Below, piece after piece: positions 24,866 through 33,569 of a stretch of 33,687 nt of DNA (position 1 is the stretch's first letter; every line of letters begins with the position of its first letter). This stretch comes from JBHHYR01 sp046757585 (lineage in GTDB: Bacteria; Desulfobacterota; Binatia; HRBIN30). Position numbers and translations under genes: made by a program. Below the pieces are notes generated by a model that ran no database searches, had not been told where the DNA came from, and saw nothing but the letters and a program-made list of their open reading frames with translations. The stretch lies in contig JBHHYR010000019.1 of NCBI GenBank assembly GCA_046757585.1, positions 1 through 33,687 on the forward strand. Direction: 5' to 3'.

Positions 24866-25108
24866 CCGCGCGCGCCCAGCTCGTCGGTACCGCAACTGCC
24901 CGGTGGGAACAATCGCAGACTTCTCCCATTGGGCGGCGTCGCCGCACGGGAGGCCGCATCCTGAGCGGCACCATTGCCCGTTCAAAATTCTCCGCGCGTG
25001 TTGTACCGAATTGTGCACCCTGCTAGCGGGGCACCGCCTGCTTGTGGCTGCCTGCCGCTGGCACGTTGCTTGCCCCTGCCCTCTTTTACCGAAAGGGAGG
25101 GATGAGGC

Positions 25109-25267
25109 ATGCAGCTGATTGCCACGGGCAAGTGGTCGAAGGCGGATAAGCGGTGGAAGATGGTGGTGGCGTTACGCCGGCCCGCTCCTGATGCTTCCAG
25201 GTCGCGACGGGTGTCCGGGCGCGGCAAGGGCTCCCAGCTGCGACCTGGTGAGAATCGAGAATACTGA
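25109..25267 (+). CDS. Doubtful 52-codon ORF
   Basis: ATG at 25109 has GGGAGG upstream and the frame runs 52 codons to TGA, beginning MQLIATGKWSKADKRW and strongly basic. No family is recognised, and the second half coincides with a hairpin. It may be only a chance frame. Confidence 0.2.
   Translation: MQLIATGKWSKADKRWKMVVALRRPAPDASRSRRVSGRGKGSQLRPGENREY
25197..25248. repeat. Inverted repeat, hairpin 1
   Basis: CCAGGTCGC (25197-25205) is a perfect inverted copy of GCGACCTGG (25240-25248), loop 34 bases. Confidence 0.6.
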
Positions 25268-25295
25268 CCATTCGTTCGGTCTCCCGCCCCCCCAC

Positions 25296-25364
25296 CCGCC
25301 CGGTGAGACTGAGAGGTGGTACGGTCGCTCCTCGCCCGGCCACTTCGCTGGTCTCACCGGGCGG
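25296..25364. repeat. Inverted repeat, hairpin 2 (14-bp perfect stem)
   Basis: CCGCCCGGTGAGAC (25296-25309) pairs perfectly with GTCTCACCGGGCGG (25351-25364). A further 7-bp stem (25313-25319 with 25340-25346, one G-T pair) can form inside, so the whole 69 bases can fold into one long rod. Confidence 0.7.
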
Positions 25365-25365
25365 C

Positions 25366-25399
25366 CTCCGACCTGCGCGGTGGCGGCGCACCTTCGGAG
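25366..25399. repeat. Inverted repeat, hairpin 3
   Basis: CTCCGA (25366-25371) pairs with TCGGAG (25394-25399), and inside it TGCGC (25374-25378) pairs with GCGCA (25386-25390) around a 7-base loop. It starts two bases after hairpin 2 and, on the minus strand, three bases after the stop of the small CPxC gene, so it may be that gene's terminator. Confidence 0.6.
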
Positions 25400-25402
25400 C
25401 AG

Positions 25403-25576
25403 TCACGCGATGCCACTTGCCTTCTCAGGTGGCGCGTAGATCCGGATCTTGATGATCCGTTTGCACGTTGGGCACGGGACATCCTTGATCACTGGATAGC
25501 TCGCGATGCTTTTCGCCATGCGCCTGCTGAACTGCTCGCGCGCTCGCTCACAACACGGTTGAACTACTTCGGCCAT
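25403..25576 (-). CDS. Small CPxC protein, possible zinc-binding
   Basis: 57 residues from ATG 25576, with GGAGGAG five bases upstream, one of the best ribosome binding sites in the window. Cys8-Cys9 lie near the N-terminus and Cys35-Pro-Thr-Cys38 in the middle, followed by a basic beta-like KRIIKIRIYAPP. The layout, two Cys followed by a CPxC knuckle, could form a small zinc-binding fold, but no known family is recognised. There is no signal peptide. It lies 42 bases downstream of mltG on the same strand and could share its transcript; strong hairpins follow its stop. Confidence 0.6.
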   Translation of the reverse strand: MAEVVQPCCERAREQFSRRMAKSIASYPVIKDVPCPTCKRIIKIRIYAPPEKASGIA

Positions 25577-25618
25577 TTCTCCTCCGGGAAAAGATCGTGA
25601 TGCCGTCTGGTGCCGAGG

Positions 25619-26668
25619 TCAAGGAGTGCCTGGCAGCCTGCGCCGTTGGAACCGGGCGACGGCGCGGTTGTGCTCCGCAAGCGTACGCGAAAAGGCATGC
25701 GTTCCGTTCTTGCGCGACACGAAATACAGGTATGGCGCCGGTGCCGGGCTGAGCGCCGCCTTGAGCGCCGCCCGCCCTGGATTACAGATGGGTCCCGGCG
25801 GCAATCCGCGGTGCAGATAGGTGTTGTACGGCGAGTCGATTGCGAGGTCGGCGGCAGTGGGTGCGCTATCGATCTTCCGGCCGTAAACCGCCGTCGGGTC
25901 GGATTGCAACGGCATGCCGATGCGCAGGCGATTGTGAAACACGGCGGACACCAGCGCCCGCTCCTCCGCCCGCCCAGTCTCTTTCTCGATCAGCGAGGCG
26001 AGGATCACCATGGCCTGCTCGGTCATGCCCGCGTCGCGCCGGCGGCCTTCCAGTGCCCCCACCTGCTCGCGGAACCTCGCCACCATCGCGCTCAGGATCC
26101 GGTCGGGAGCCGTGCTCCAAGTAAACGCGTAGGTGTCGGGAAACAGATACCCTTCCAAGCCGCTTGCCGGCAGATCGAGAGTGCGCAGAAAGTCTGCATC
26201 CTGCGCCAGGCAGAGAAACTGGTCTGCCCCGCCGAATCCCGCCGCTGCAAGCAGGGACGCCACTTGGCGCAGTGTACTACCTTCCGGAATCGTCACGCGA
26301 TGCAGCGCGGCCGTTGGCGAGCGCAGCAACGCCAGCACTTGCAGCGGCGAGAGCGGCCGCTTGAAGCGATATTCACCATGGCGGACCAGACGATCGAGGC
26401 CGTGCCACCGCGCCCACAGACGCAGGGTCCAGCCGTGCCGCACCACGCCTGCCGCTTGCAGGCGGGTAGTGGTGGTGCCAAACGGCTCGCCGGGTGCCAC
26501 CGAGAGCAGCACACCACCGGGCGGCGGTGGCTGCGCCGCGTGCAGGTCATGCCAGACCCACGCTGCCGTACCACCACCAAGAAGAGCCAGCAGCGCTGCA
26601 AACGACAACGTGTAAGCCGCAACCCGTCGGCCTCTGCGGCCGACCACTCCGACTGATCCCTGCCCCAC
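25619..26668 (-). CDS. mltG: Endolytic murein transglycosylase MltG
   Basis: 349 residues from GTG 26668, chosen because GGGAG lies just upstream and because longer starts would run into the divergent amidotransferase gene. One N-terminal membrane segment (YTLSFAALLALLGGGTAAWVW) is followed by a LysM-like region and the YceG/MltG domain. Seen: the catalytic-Glu region ILASLIEKETG, FHNRLRIGMPLQSDPTAVYG, and DSPYNTYLHRGLPPGPICNPG. MltG cuts nascent glycan strands in the periplasm and limits their length. The length is near that of E. coli MltG. The small CPxC gene follows on the same strand. Confidence 0.93.
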   Translation of the reverse strand: MGQGSVGVVGRRGRRVAAYTLSFAALLALLGGGTAAWVWHDLHAAQPPPPGGVLLSVAPGEPFGTTTTRLQAAGVVRHGWTLRLWARWHGLDRLVRHGEYRFKRPLSPLQVLALLRSPTAALHRVTIPEGSTLRQVASLLAAAGFGGADQFLCLAQDADFLRTLDLPASGLEGYLFPDTYAFTWSTAPDRILSAMVARFREQVGALEGRRRDAGMTEQAMVILASLIEKETGRAEERALVSAVFHNRLRIGMPLQSDPTAVYGRKIDSAPTAADLAIDSPYNTYLHRGLPPGPICNPGRAALKAALSPAPAPYLYFVSRKNGTHAFSRTLAEHNRAVARFQRRRLPGTP

Positions 26669-26790
26669 GGTCTCCCTTTTACGTTTTCCGGCGTGGCTGC
26701 GCCAACCCCCGCAGGCACAGAGGTGATCACCCCTGCCAACCGCTTCGCGTTGGGCTAGGATAGTGTTGGCGAGCCGCGAGGCGGGGAACG

Positions 26791-27537
26791 ATGCGCAAGA
26801 TCTTGGTGTGCCAGCATGTACCGTTCGAGATCCTGGGGACACTCGATCCGCTGTTCAAAGCTGCCGGCATGCGGATCCGCTACGTCAATTTCGGCCGCCA
26901 TCCCGACGCCCAGCCCAGCCTGGACGGATATGGCGGGCTCGTCGTGCTGGGGGGACCAATGAGCGTCGATCAGGTCGATCGGCACCCGCACCTGATCACC
27001 GAACTCGCTTTGATCCGCAAGGCAATCGACAGGAACATGCCCGTTCTCGGGATTTGTCTCGGTGCGCAGCTGATCGCCAAAGCGCTGGGGTCCGCAATAC
27101 ACCGCAATCCCGAGAAGGAGATCGGCTGGTACGATGTGTCACCAACCGCGAGCGGGAGGGAGGATCCGCTCCTGTCACACTTTCGAAGCTGCGAGAAGCT
27201 ATTCCAGTGGCACGGTGACACCTTTGCCACCCCGGAGGGCGCGGTCCATCTCGCTTCCTCACCGACGTGCGCGACGCAAGCTTTCCGTTACGGGCGCAAC
27301 GTGTACGGATTCCAGTTTCATTTGGAAGCCGACGAGCGTCTGATCGAACGTTGGCTGCGCACCCCGGTGTTCCGCCGGGAGATCGAAAGCCTGCACGGTC
27401 GAATCAGCACGGAGCGCATTCGCCACGAAACCAGAGAGCATATCGGCCGCCTCAAACAGCTCAGTGACCGCACCTTCGGCGAATTCGTCAAACTCTGCGG
27501 CGTCCCCAACAGACGCCGACTCCTCAGCTCACGTTAG
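26791..27537 (+). CDS. Class I glutamine amidotransferase (GuaA-N-like)
   Basis: 248 residues, a stand-alone GATase1 domain. Catalytic triad: Cys89 in VLGICLGAQ, His177 and Glu179 in GFQFHLEAD. The N-terminal VVLGGPMSVDQ provides the oxyanion strand. It would hydrolyse glutamine and pass ammonia to a partner; relatives act as GMP-synthase-like amidotransferases or in gamma-glutamyl hydrolysis, and no synthetase partner is nearby. The C-terminal 55 residues are helical and basic. It is divergent from mltG, with 122 bases between the starts. A hairpin follows the stop. Confidence 0.88.
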   Translation: MRKILVCQHVPFEILGTLDPLFKAAGMRIRYVNFGRHPDAQPSLDGYGGLVVLGGPMSVDQVDRHPHLITELALIRKAIDRNMPVLGICLGAQLIAKALGSAIHRNPEKEIGWYDVSPTASGREDPLLSHFRSCEKLFQWHGDTFATPEGAVHLASSPTCATQAFRYGRNVYGFQFHLEADERLIERWLRTPVFRREIESLHGRISTERIRHETREHIGRLKQLSDRTFGEFVKLCGVPNRRRLLSSR

Positions 27538-27897
27538 AGGGACGCGGAGCAGCCCGGCCGTTCTTCGGAACCCAACCGAAACACGGCCAGCGTAGCGCGG
27601 AAGCCCGCCGGCAGCCGTGACTCTCGACCGGGCTGCAACACCGAGCACGCACAGTTGAGCCGCGCTCCGCCTCCCCTGGACGCCCACTCGGAAACTGCGG
27701 GCATGACGGAACGGAGTCGAAAGGCCAAACTGGCCAGCAAAATCTTCGCGTGGCCACAAGAAATGGAGCAGTAGTAGCGCGGAGCACGCCTTTGCGCGAA
27801 CGGAGCTTCCAGGAGAGACCTTCCGTTTGACGGATCTGCCCACCTTGCTGTAGGAGCTGTTCTATAAGATCTGGTTTACAGGGGGGGTAGTTCAGGG
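27538..27897. other. Intergenic region upstream of the kinase/cyclase gene
   Basis: About 360 bases with no supportable gene. A two-part hairpin occupies 27556-27588. A -10-like TATAAG lies about 27 bases before the giant gene, near a TTGCTG spaced too closely to be a normal -35; TTGACG a little further upstream is another weak candidate. Confidence 0.4.
27556..27588 (+). terminator. Hairpin after the amidotransferase gene
   Basis: GGCCG (27556-27560) pairs with CGGCC (27584-27588) and, inside a 3/3 internal loop, TTCGG (27564-27568) pairs with CCGAA (27576-27580) around a 7-base loop. It begins 18 bases after the stop codon. No T-run follows. Confidence 0.4.
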
Positions 27898-30800
27898 ATG
27901 CAATGCCCGCAGTGTCGGCGTGCCAACCCGGACGACGCGAAGTTCTGCCTGCAGTGTGGCGCGTGTATGGCGCTGACCTGCGGGACGTGCGATACCGAGC
28001 TACCGGCTGACGCGAAGTTCTGCCTGCGCTGTGGTGCGGCGGTCGAGCCGCGCGCCCCCACAACCACTCCGCCGCCCTCCCCTGGGCCCGCGCTCCCGGC
28101 AGCGTTCGCTAACGGCCGCTACACAGTCCGGAGATTCCTCGGCGAAGGAGCGCGAAAGCGCGTCTACCTCGCGTGCGATACGCGGCTCGACCGTAACGTC
28201 GCCATCGCGCTGATCAAGACCGAAGGTCTCGACGAAACAGGCGCGACCCGCGTACGGCGCGAGGCTCAGGCGATGGGCCGGCTCGGGTCACACCCCCACA
28301 TCGTCACCATCCACGACATCGGCGACGAGCACGGCCAACCATACGTCGTGCAGGAGTTGATGGACGGCGGCTCGCTCAGCGATCTCATTCGCGCGGCGCC
28401 CGAGAGCCGGTTGGAGATTTCCACCGCGCTCCGCATCGGTGGGGAGATAGCCAGCGCCCTCAGCTTCGCCCACCAGCATGGTGTCGTTCACCGGGACGTC
28501 AAGCCCGGCAACGTGTGGCTCACCACCGGCGGCCGTGCCAAGCTCGGCGACTTCGGCCTCGCCGTGGCCCCCGATCGCACCCGCCTCACGCAAGCGGGCG
28601 TCATGCTAGGCACCGCCGCCTACATGCCACCGGAGCAAGCACTGGGCGGCGACGTCGCCGGGCGTGCGGACCTGTACTCTTTGGGCGCCATGCTTTACGA
28701 AACGCTCACCGGCCGCCCCCCGTTTCCCGGCAATGATACGGTCAGCGTCATCTCCCAGCACCTCAACACCCCGCCGCTGCCCCCTGCCCTCCTCAACCCG
28801 CAAGTGCCGCAAGCGCTGGACACCCTAGTCCTGCGGCTGCTGGCGAAATCACCGGAAGACCGGCCGGGGAGCGCCGATGAGGTTACCGCGATGCTCGCGA
28901 GCATCGCGGCCGCTCCGCTCCCATCTGCCCCGGTGACGCTGGCCGAGACAGTCCGTGCCCGCGCGCGTACCACCGCCGTGCGTAACCCCTTCGTCGGCCG
29001 CGAGAAGGAATTGAGCCAGCTCAAAGATCGCATGGAGGACGCGATCGCCGGGCACGGCCTCTTGATGATGCTCGTTGGCGAGCCCGGCATCGGCAAGACC
29101 CGACTCAGCGAAGAGTTGGCGGTCCACGCGCGTCTGCGCGGAGCCCAGGTCCTGCTCGGCCAATGCTACGAAAGCGAGGGAGCGCCACCCTACGTGCCGT
29201 TCATGGAGGCGCTCCGGCAGTACGTAAGCAGCCGCTCGAACGACGACCTCAGACGGGAGATTGGCGATGCTGGGTCGGACCTCGCCAAACTGGTCTCCGA
29301 GATCCGAGCGCGCATCCCCGACCTGCCCCCATCGGCGGCCCGGGAGCCCGAGGCCGAGCGCTACCGCCTGCTCGAGGCGGTGTCATCCTTTTTAGTCAAC
29401 GCGTCCCAACCCACCGCGATGCTGCTCATCCTCGACGACCTCCATTGGGCAGACAAACCGACCTTACTTCTACTGCAACACCTCGCGCGCCGCCTCGGCG
29501 GCAGCCGCATGCTGGTGGTCGGTACCTACCGGGACGTCGAGCTGGACCGCCGCCACCCGTTGGCCGACATTCTCGGCCAGCTGCGGCGCGAACGGCTCTA
29601 TGAGCGCGTCCTGCTGCGCGGACTCGACCTCGCCGGCGTGCACGCCTTCATTGCCGCCCGAGCGGGGCTCACCGCCAGCACCCAGCAGAACATCCCCCAG
29701 GCGTTCGCGCAGACGATCCATGAGCAGACTGAAGGCAACCCGTTCTTCATTGAGGAGACGATCCTTCATCTCGTCGATACGGGTGCCGTCTACGTGCAGG
29801 ACGGACGCTGGGTCGGCGACCCGGCCAGCATCGCTGATAACATTCCCGAAGGGGTACGCGAGGTCCTCGGCCGGCGCCTCTCACGCCTCAGCGAGACGAC
29901 GAACCGGGCGCTGACGTTTGCATCCGTGCTCGGGCGGGAATTCGATTTCGATGTACTGCTGGCCCTGACCGAAATCGATGAGGGCACGTTGCTTTCCTCT
30001 CTAGAAGAGGCGCTGGCCGCGCAGCTGATCGCCGAGCACCGCGGCAGCAGCGGGCCGGCCTATCGGTTCACCCACGCGCTGGTGCAGGAAACCCTCTACG
30101 GCGAGCTGTCCCTGGGCCGCAAGCAACGCGTCCACCTGCGCGCCGGCCGCGCCCTGGAGCAGGCTCGCGCGACGCACCTCGATGCACTGGTCGGCCAGCT
30201 CGCACACCATTACTATCAGGGCAACGAGACGACCAAGGCTATCGATTACTCGCGCAGAGCTGGGAACGCGGCCGTCCGGATTTACGGCTGGGAAGAAGCG
30301 ATCCGCCACTGGCAGAACGCCCTCGAGTTGATGCAAGAGTCCGCCGGCAACGAGGCAGAGCGTGCCGCACTCATGGAGGCCCTCGGCGACCTGACCTTCG
30401 TCACCGGCATCGACTACGAGAAGGGAATCGGGTTCCTGGAGCAAGCCCTTGCCGCGTACGAACGCCTGGGCGTCCCCGGGAAAGTCGCTGGCGTCCATTC
30501 CCGTCTGGGCCGGGGCATGGTGAGCTTTGGCGGCAAGCTGGACCTGAAACGGGGCGCGGCCCATCTCGATGCTGCGCGCACTATCCTGGAGCAAGACGCC
30601 CCCGGCAGTGCGGCCCTGGCATACGTCTACACGGGCCTCTGCACTCTCTACTTTTGGACTCTCGAGAACGAAAGAGGCCTCGCCTGTGCCCGCCGCGCGC
30701 TCGAGATCGGCGAGCAGCTGCACTCGCGGCCGGTCACCGCTCTTGCGTTGACCTTTCTCGGCTCCGGCTACGGACGCGCCGGCGAGTTCCGCAGAGCCGG

Positions 30801-32349
30801 AGAGTTCTTCGAGCGTGCCTACCAGATTGCCGACAAGGACAATCTTACGTTCATCGCCTTCATGGCCACGACCTTTCACGCCGAGATCCATTTCTTCCGG
30901 CGGGATCCGGCGACCGCCAAGGCCCTGCTGCAGCGCGAGCTGGACAAACCCCGGCTCGCCTCGGCTTCCATTATGCGCTCCATGTCCGCAGGCTTGCTCG
31001 GCGCGACTCATATACTTGCCGGCGAGATGCAGGCGGCGCGCCAGGTCCGGGAAGGCGGTAACGACTTCGTCCCCTTTCTGCGCCGGCTCGACTTCGTGGA
31101 CGGACGGTGGGAGGCGGCCGAACAGCGCATGCTCTCTCAGAACCGGGAGGGCCAGCAGCTCGGCAGCGTCAATTACTCGCGCGTTGCCGAGGACGAGCTC
31201 GGCGACCTGTGTCTCCGGCGGGGCGAGTACAGCCGCGCCGAGGAGTACCTGCGTGCTTGCGTGGAGATCGATGAGCGGGAGCAAATTCCAGCAATGGGCG
31301 GTATGGATCATCGCGTCGTACTGGCACAGGTACTCGCCAAGACCGGGCGTATCGAGGAAGCGCGCCGCCACCTGGATTTCTGCACGCGCCGCCTGGCTCG
31401 CGGCGAGGATTGGGGCGGCGTAGCCGGTCGCGTTGCGCTCGCTCGTGCGGTGGTGCTCAGCGCCGACGGCCAGTGGGACGAGGCCACGCAAGCGCTAGAC
31501 GAGGCCCTGGCCATCGCGCGCCGCTACGGCGTGCCGTGGGACGAGGCCGACGCTCTGCACGAGCGTGCCCGCTTGCAGCTCGCGCGCCAGGAGCAGGATG
31601 CCCGGGGTCGGACCGAGGCGCTGGGGTTCTTGGACCAGGCCATCACCATCTACCAGCGTCTGGGAGCGAAGAAGCACCTCGAGCTCGCCATGGCCGACAA
31701 GGTGGGGGCGCAAGGGCTCGACTCGGCCGACTCGCAGACCTCCATAGATATCGTCGCCGCCGAGGTGCGGCGCGAGCAACCCGATCTGCACTCACACGCC
31801 GCCCCCGACGGCACCGTCACCATTATGTTTAGCGACATGGAGGGTTTCACCGCGATGACCGAGCGCCTCGGTGACCTGCGGGCGCGCGAGGTCGTCCGCG
31901 ACCACAACCGCATCGTGCGCCAGCAGCTCGCGGCCCACGGCGGCTACGAAGTCGAGCTGCAGGGCGACGGCTTCCTGCTCGCCTTCGGCAGTGCACGCCG
32001 GGCGCTGCTCTGCGCCATTGCCTTGCAACGGGCGTTTGCCGCTTACAGTGCACGGCATGCTGACGAGCCCATCCGCGTGCGCGTCGGGCTGCACACCGGC
32101 GAGGCGCTGCGGGACGCCGACAAGTTCTTCGGTAAGACAGTGATCCTCGCGGCGCGCGTCGCGGCGCAAGCGAAGGGCGGCGAGATTCTGGTCTCCTCGC
32201 TTTTCAAGGAGCTCACCGAAAGCACGGGGGACATCCGCTTCGGCGACGGGCGGCTGGCCGAGCTCAAGGGTATCGCTGAGCCGCAGCGGATCTTTGCGGT
32301 GCACTGGCAGCCACCGGGCGCCAGTGCTGAGTCGCGCCATCACGGCTAG
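27898..32349 (+). CDS. Giant signalling protein: double zinc ribbon, Ser/Thr kinase, AAA ATPase, TPR and class III cyclase
   Basis: 1483 residues. Two zinc ribbons (Cys3/6/17/20 and Cys28/31/42/45) and a Pro-rich linker lead to a Hanks-type kinase (about 75-335) with HRDVKPGN (from His198) and DFG (218-220); the glycine loop is the variant GEGARKRV. Next is an AAA_16-type ATPase with Walker A GEPGIGKT (394-401) and Walker B LLILDDLHWAD (Asp513), then a long TPR-like region (about 760-1290) and a C-terminal class III cyclase (about 1305-1475) with metal Asp1313 (FSDMEGFT) and Asp1357 (QGDGF). In the cyclase the usual VN-x-AAR reads VILAAR, so the nucleotide-binding Asn is Ile. No membrane segment. 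It probably links an unknown input to phosphorylation and cyclic nucleotide output; both catalytic roles are inferred. Confidence 0.9.
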   Translation: MQCPQCRRANPDDAKFCLQCGACMALTCGTCDTELPADAKFCLRCGAAVEPRAPTTTPPPSPGPALPAAFANGRYTVRRFLGEGARKRVYLACDTRLDRNVAIALIKTEGLDETGATRVRREAQAMGRLGSHPHIVTIHDIGDEHGQPYVVQELMDGGSLSDLIRAAPESRLEISTALRIGGEIASALSFAHQHGVVHRDVKPGNVWLTTGGRAKLGDFGLAVAPDRTRLTQAGVMLGTAAYMPPEQALGGDVAGRADLYSLGAMLYETLTGRPPFPGNDTVSVISQHLNTPPLPPALLNPQVPQALDTLVLRLLAKSPEDRPGSADEVTAMLASIAAAPLPSAPVTLAETVRARARTTAVRNPFVGREKELSQLKDRMEDAIAGHGLLMMLVGEPGIGKTRLSEELAVHARLRGAQVLLGQCYESEGAPPYVPFMEALRQYVSSRSNDDLRREIGDAGSDLAKLVSEIRARIPDLPPSAAREPEAERYRLLEAVSSFLVNASQPTAMLLILDDLHWADKPTLLLLQHLARRLGGSRMLVVGTYRDVELDRRHPLADILGQLRRERLYERVLLRGLDLAGVHAFIAARAGLTASTQQNIPQAFAQTIHEQTEGNPFFIEETILHLVDTGAVYVQDGRWVGDPASIADNIPEGVREVLGRRLSRLSETTNRALTFASVLGREFDFDVLLALTEIDEGTLLSSLEEALAAQLIAEHRGSSGPAYRFTHALVQETLYGELSLGRKQRVHLRAGRALEQARATHLDALVGQLAHHYYQGNETTKAIDYSRRAGNAAVRIYGWEEAIRHWQNALELMQESAGNEAERAALMEALGDLTFVTGIDYEKGIGFLEQALAAYERLGVPGKVAGVHSRLGRGMVSFGGKLDLKRGAAHLDAARTILEQDAPGSAALAYVYTGLCTLYFWTLENERGLACARRALEIGEQLHSRPVTALALTFLGSGYGRAGEFRRAGEFFERAYQIADKDNLTFIAFMATTFHAEIHFFRRDPATAKALLQRELDKPRLASASIMRSMSAGLLGATHILAGEMQAARQVREGGNDFVPFLRRLDFVDGRWEAAEQRMLSQNREGQQLGSVNYSRVAEDELGDLCLRRGEYSRAEEYLRACVEIDEREQIPAMGGMDHRVVLAQVLAKTGRIEEARRHLDFCTRRLARGEDWGGVAGRVALARAVVLSADGQWDEATQALDEALAIARRYGVPWDEADALHERARLQLARQEQDARGRTEALGFLDQAITIYQRLGAKKHLELAMADKVGAQGLDSADSQTSIDIVAAEVRREQPDLHSHAAPDGTVTIMFSDMEGFTAMTERLGDLRAREVVRDHNRIVRQQLAAHGGYEVELQGDGFLLAFGSARRALLCAIALQRAFAAYSARHADEPIRVRVGLHTGEALRDADKFFGKTVILAARVAAQAKGGEILVSSLFKELTESTGDIRFGDGRLAELKGIAEPQRIFAVHWQPPGASAESRHHG

Positions 32350-32351
32350 CG

Positions 32352-33530
32352 ATGAGACCCTTGGACGACCCAGCCACAACGAGGCGCTGCGCGTCCTGCG
32401 GAACCGTCAATCCGTCAGACTCCGACTTCTGCCTCGCGTGCGGGCAGCACCTCACGCTCGCGTGCCGCCACTGCGGCGCCGGCGTGCCGCCCGCCGCGAG
32501 GTTCTGTACGAGGAGTCGCTCTACCCGGAGGTAGAGTACGCCTTCAAGCACCCGCTCACCCAGGAGGTCGCGTATCAGTCGCAGCTTTCTGCGCGCCGCG
32601 CACGCGCTCATGCCGCGACGGCGCAAGGCATCGAGGCGCTCTGCGCCGACAAGCTGGACGAGAACGCGGCGCTGCTGGCGCATCACTGGGAGGCGGCTGG
32701 CGAGGCCTGGGCTGCGGCACGCTGGCACGCACGCGCGGCGCGCTGGGGGGGGGCCGGGCGCACCGATGGGAGCGCTGGAGCACTGGAGACGCGTGCGTGC
32801 GCTCACCGGCGAGCTGGAGGCGTTGCCGGAGGCCGGCGCCCTTTCGCTCGAAGCTCACGTCGAAACGGTGCGACTTGGCACGTACACCGGCCTGGAGGAG
32901 GGGGAAGTCGCGGAATTAGTCGGCGACGTCGATCGAGCCCTTATCCGGTCGCAGCGCGCGATCGAGCACGCCGAGCGCGCCGACAGCCCGCTGCTGAAAA
33001 TTCTGGTGTACGGCGAGTACGGCTCCGCGCTCACAGAGTCAGGCCGGGCCGAAGCCGCCGTACAGAGTCTGGAGGAAGCCGTCGAAATCGCACGCGTCAG
33101 TGGCGTGGCGCACAACATCCTTGGGCTCCAGCTGGCCCGCTTGGCCGAGGCCTACGCGTCCCTACACCGGTTCAAGCCGGCGCTCGACTGCGCCGAGCAG
33201 GCGATCCAAGTCGCGCGGCGCAGTGGACACCGTTTGGTCGAGGCCCAGGCGCAGCTGACACTCGCGCGGGTCTTGCTGCTGACCGACGAGGCGAGCGCCG
33301 CGGCGAGCGTTGCCGCCGCGCTGCAGGAGTGCGACCGCCTAATCGAGGAGACCGGTGCCAGGGTTCTCGAGCCACCGCTGCACGAGGTGCGGGCACACCT
33401 CGCAGCGCTGCGCCGCGACCATGCGACGAGCGCGCGCGAGCTGCGCACCGCCCATGCATTATTTACCGAGATCGGGGCGACAGGACATGCGGCACGGCTG
33501 AGCGCTCTCGGACGGGACCATTCGGCATGA
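32352..33530 (+). pseudogene. Degraded relative of the giant gene (zinc ribbon, AAA tail, TPR)
   Basis: ATG 32352 begins a zinc ribbon (CASCGTVNP, CLACG, CRHCGAGVPPAARFC). At about 32500 the sequence jumps, in another frame, to the end of an AAA domain (LYEESLYPEVEYAFKHPLTQEVAY, then LLAHHWEAAGEAW), so the cyclase and most of the ATPase that such genes carry are missing. The ribbon's own frame stops at 32534. A second frameshift lies in a run of nine G (32745-32753): removing one G restores the frame to the TPR part (HWRRVRAL to TGHAARL), ending at 33530. The G-run could be a sequencing error, but the internal deletion cannot be explained that way. It starts three bases after the giant gene. 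Confidence 0.75.
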
Positions 33531-33569
33531 GCCTGCTGGAGATCATCCGCCGAGTGCGGCGGCACCTCG

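Larger units (their letters stand above)
24866..25402. other. Gene-poor region with tandem hairpins
   Basis: More than 500 bases without a convincing gene. An imperfect hairpin lies at about 25078-25100 (CCCTCTTTT / AAAGGGAGGG), resembling one at 2604-2632. Three strong hairpins run from 25197 to 25399. A 52-codon frame (25109-25267) is listed separately. No tRNA, tmRNA, SRP or RNase P RNA signature was recognised. Confidence 0.5.

Noticed and set aside
24866..25402. A tmRNA, SRP RNA or RNase P RNA in the gene-poor stretch
   Set aside because: None of the conserved core sequences of these RNAs was recognised.
30001..31491. A 496-codon frame opposite the TPR part of the giant gene
   Set aside because: No family resemblance, and the sense strand encodes TPR helices.
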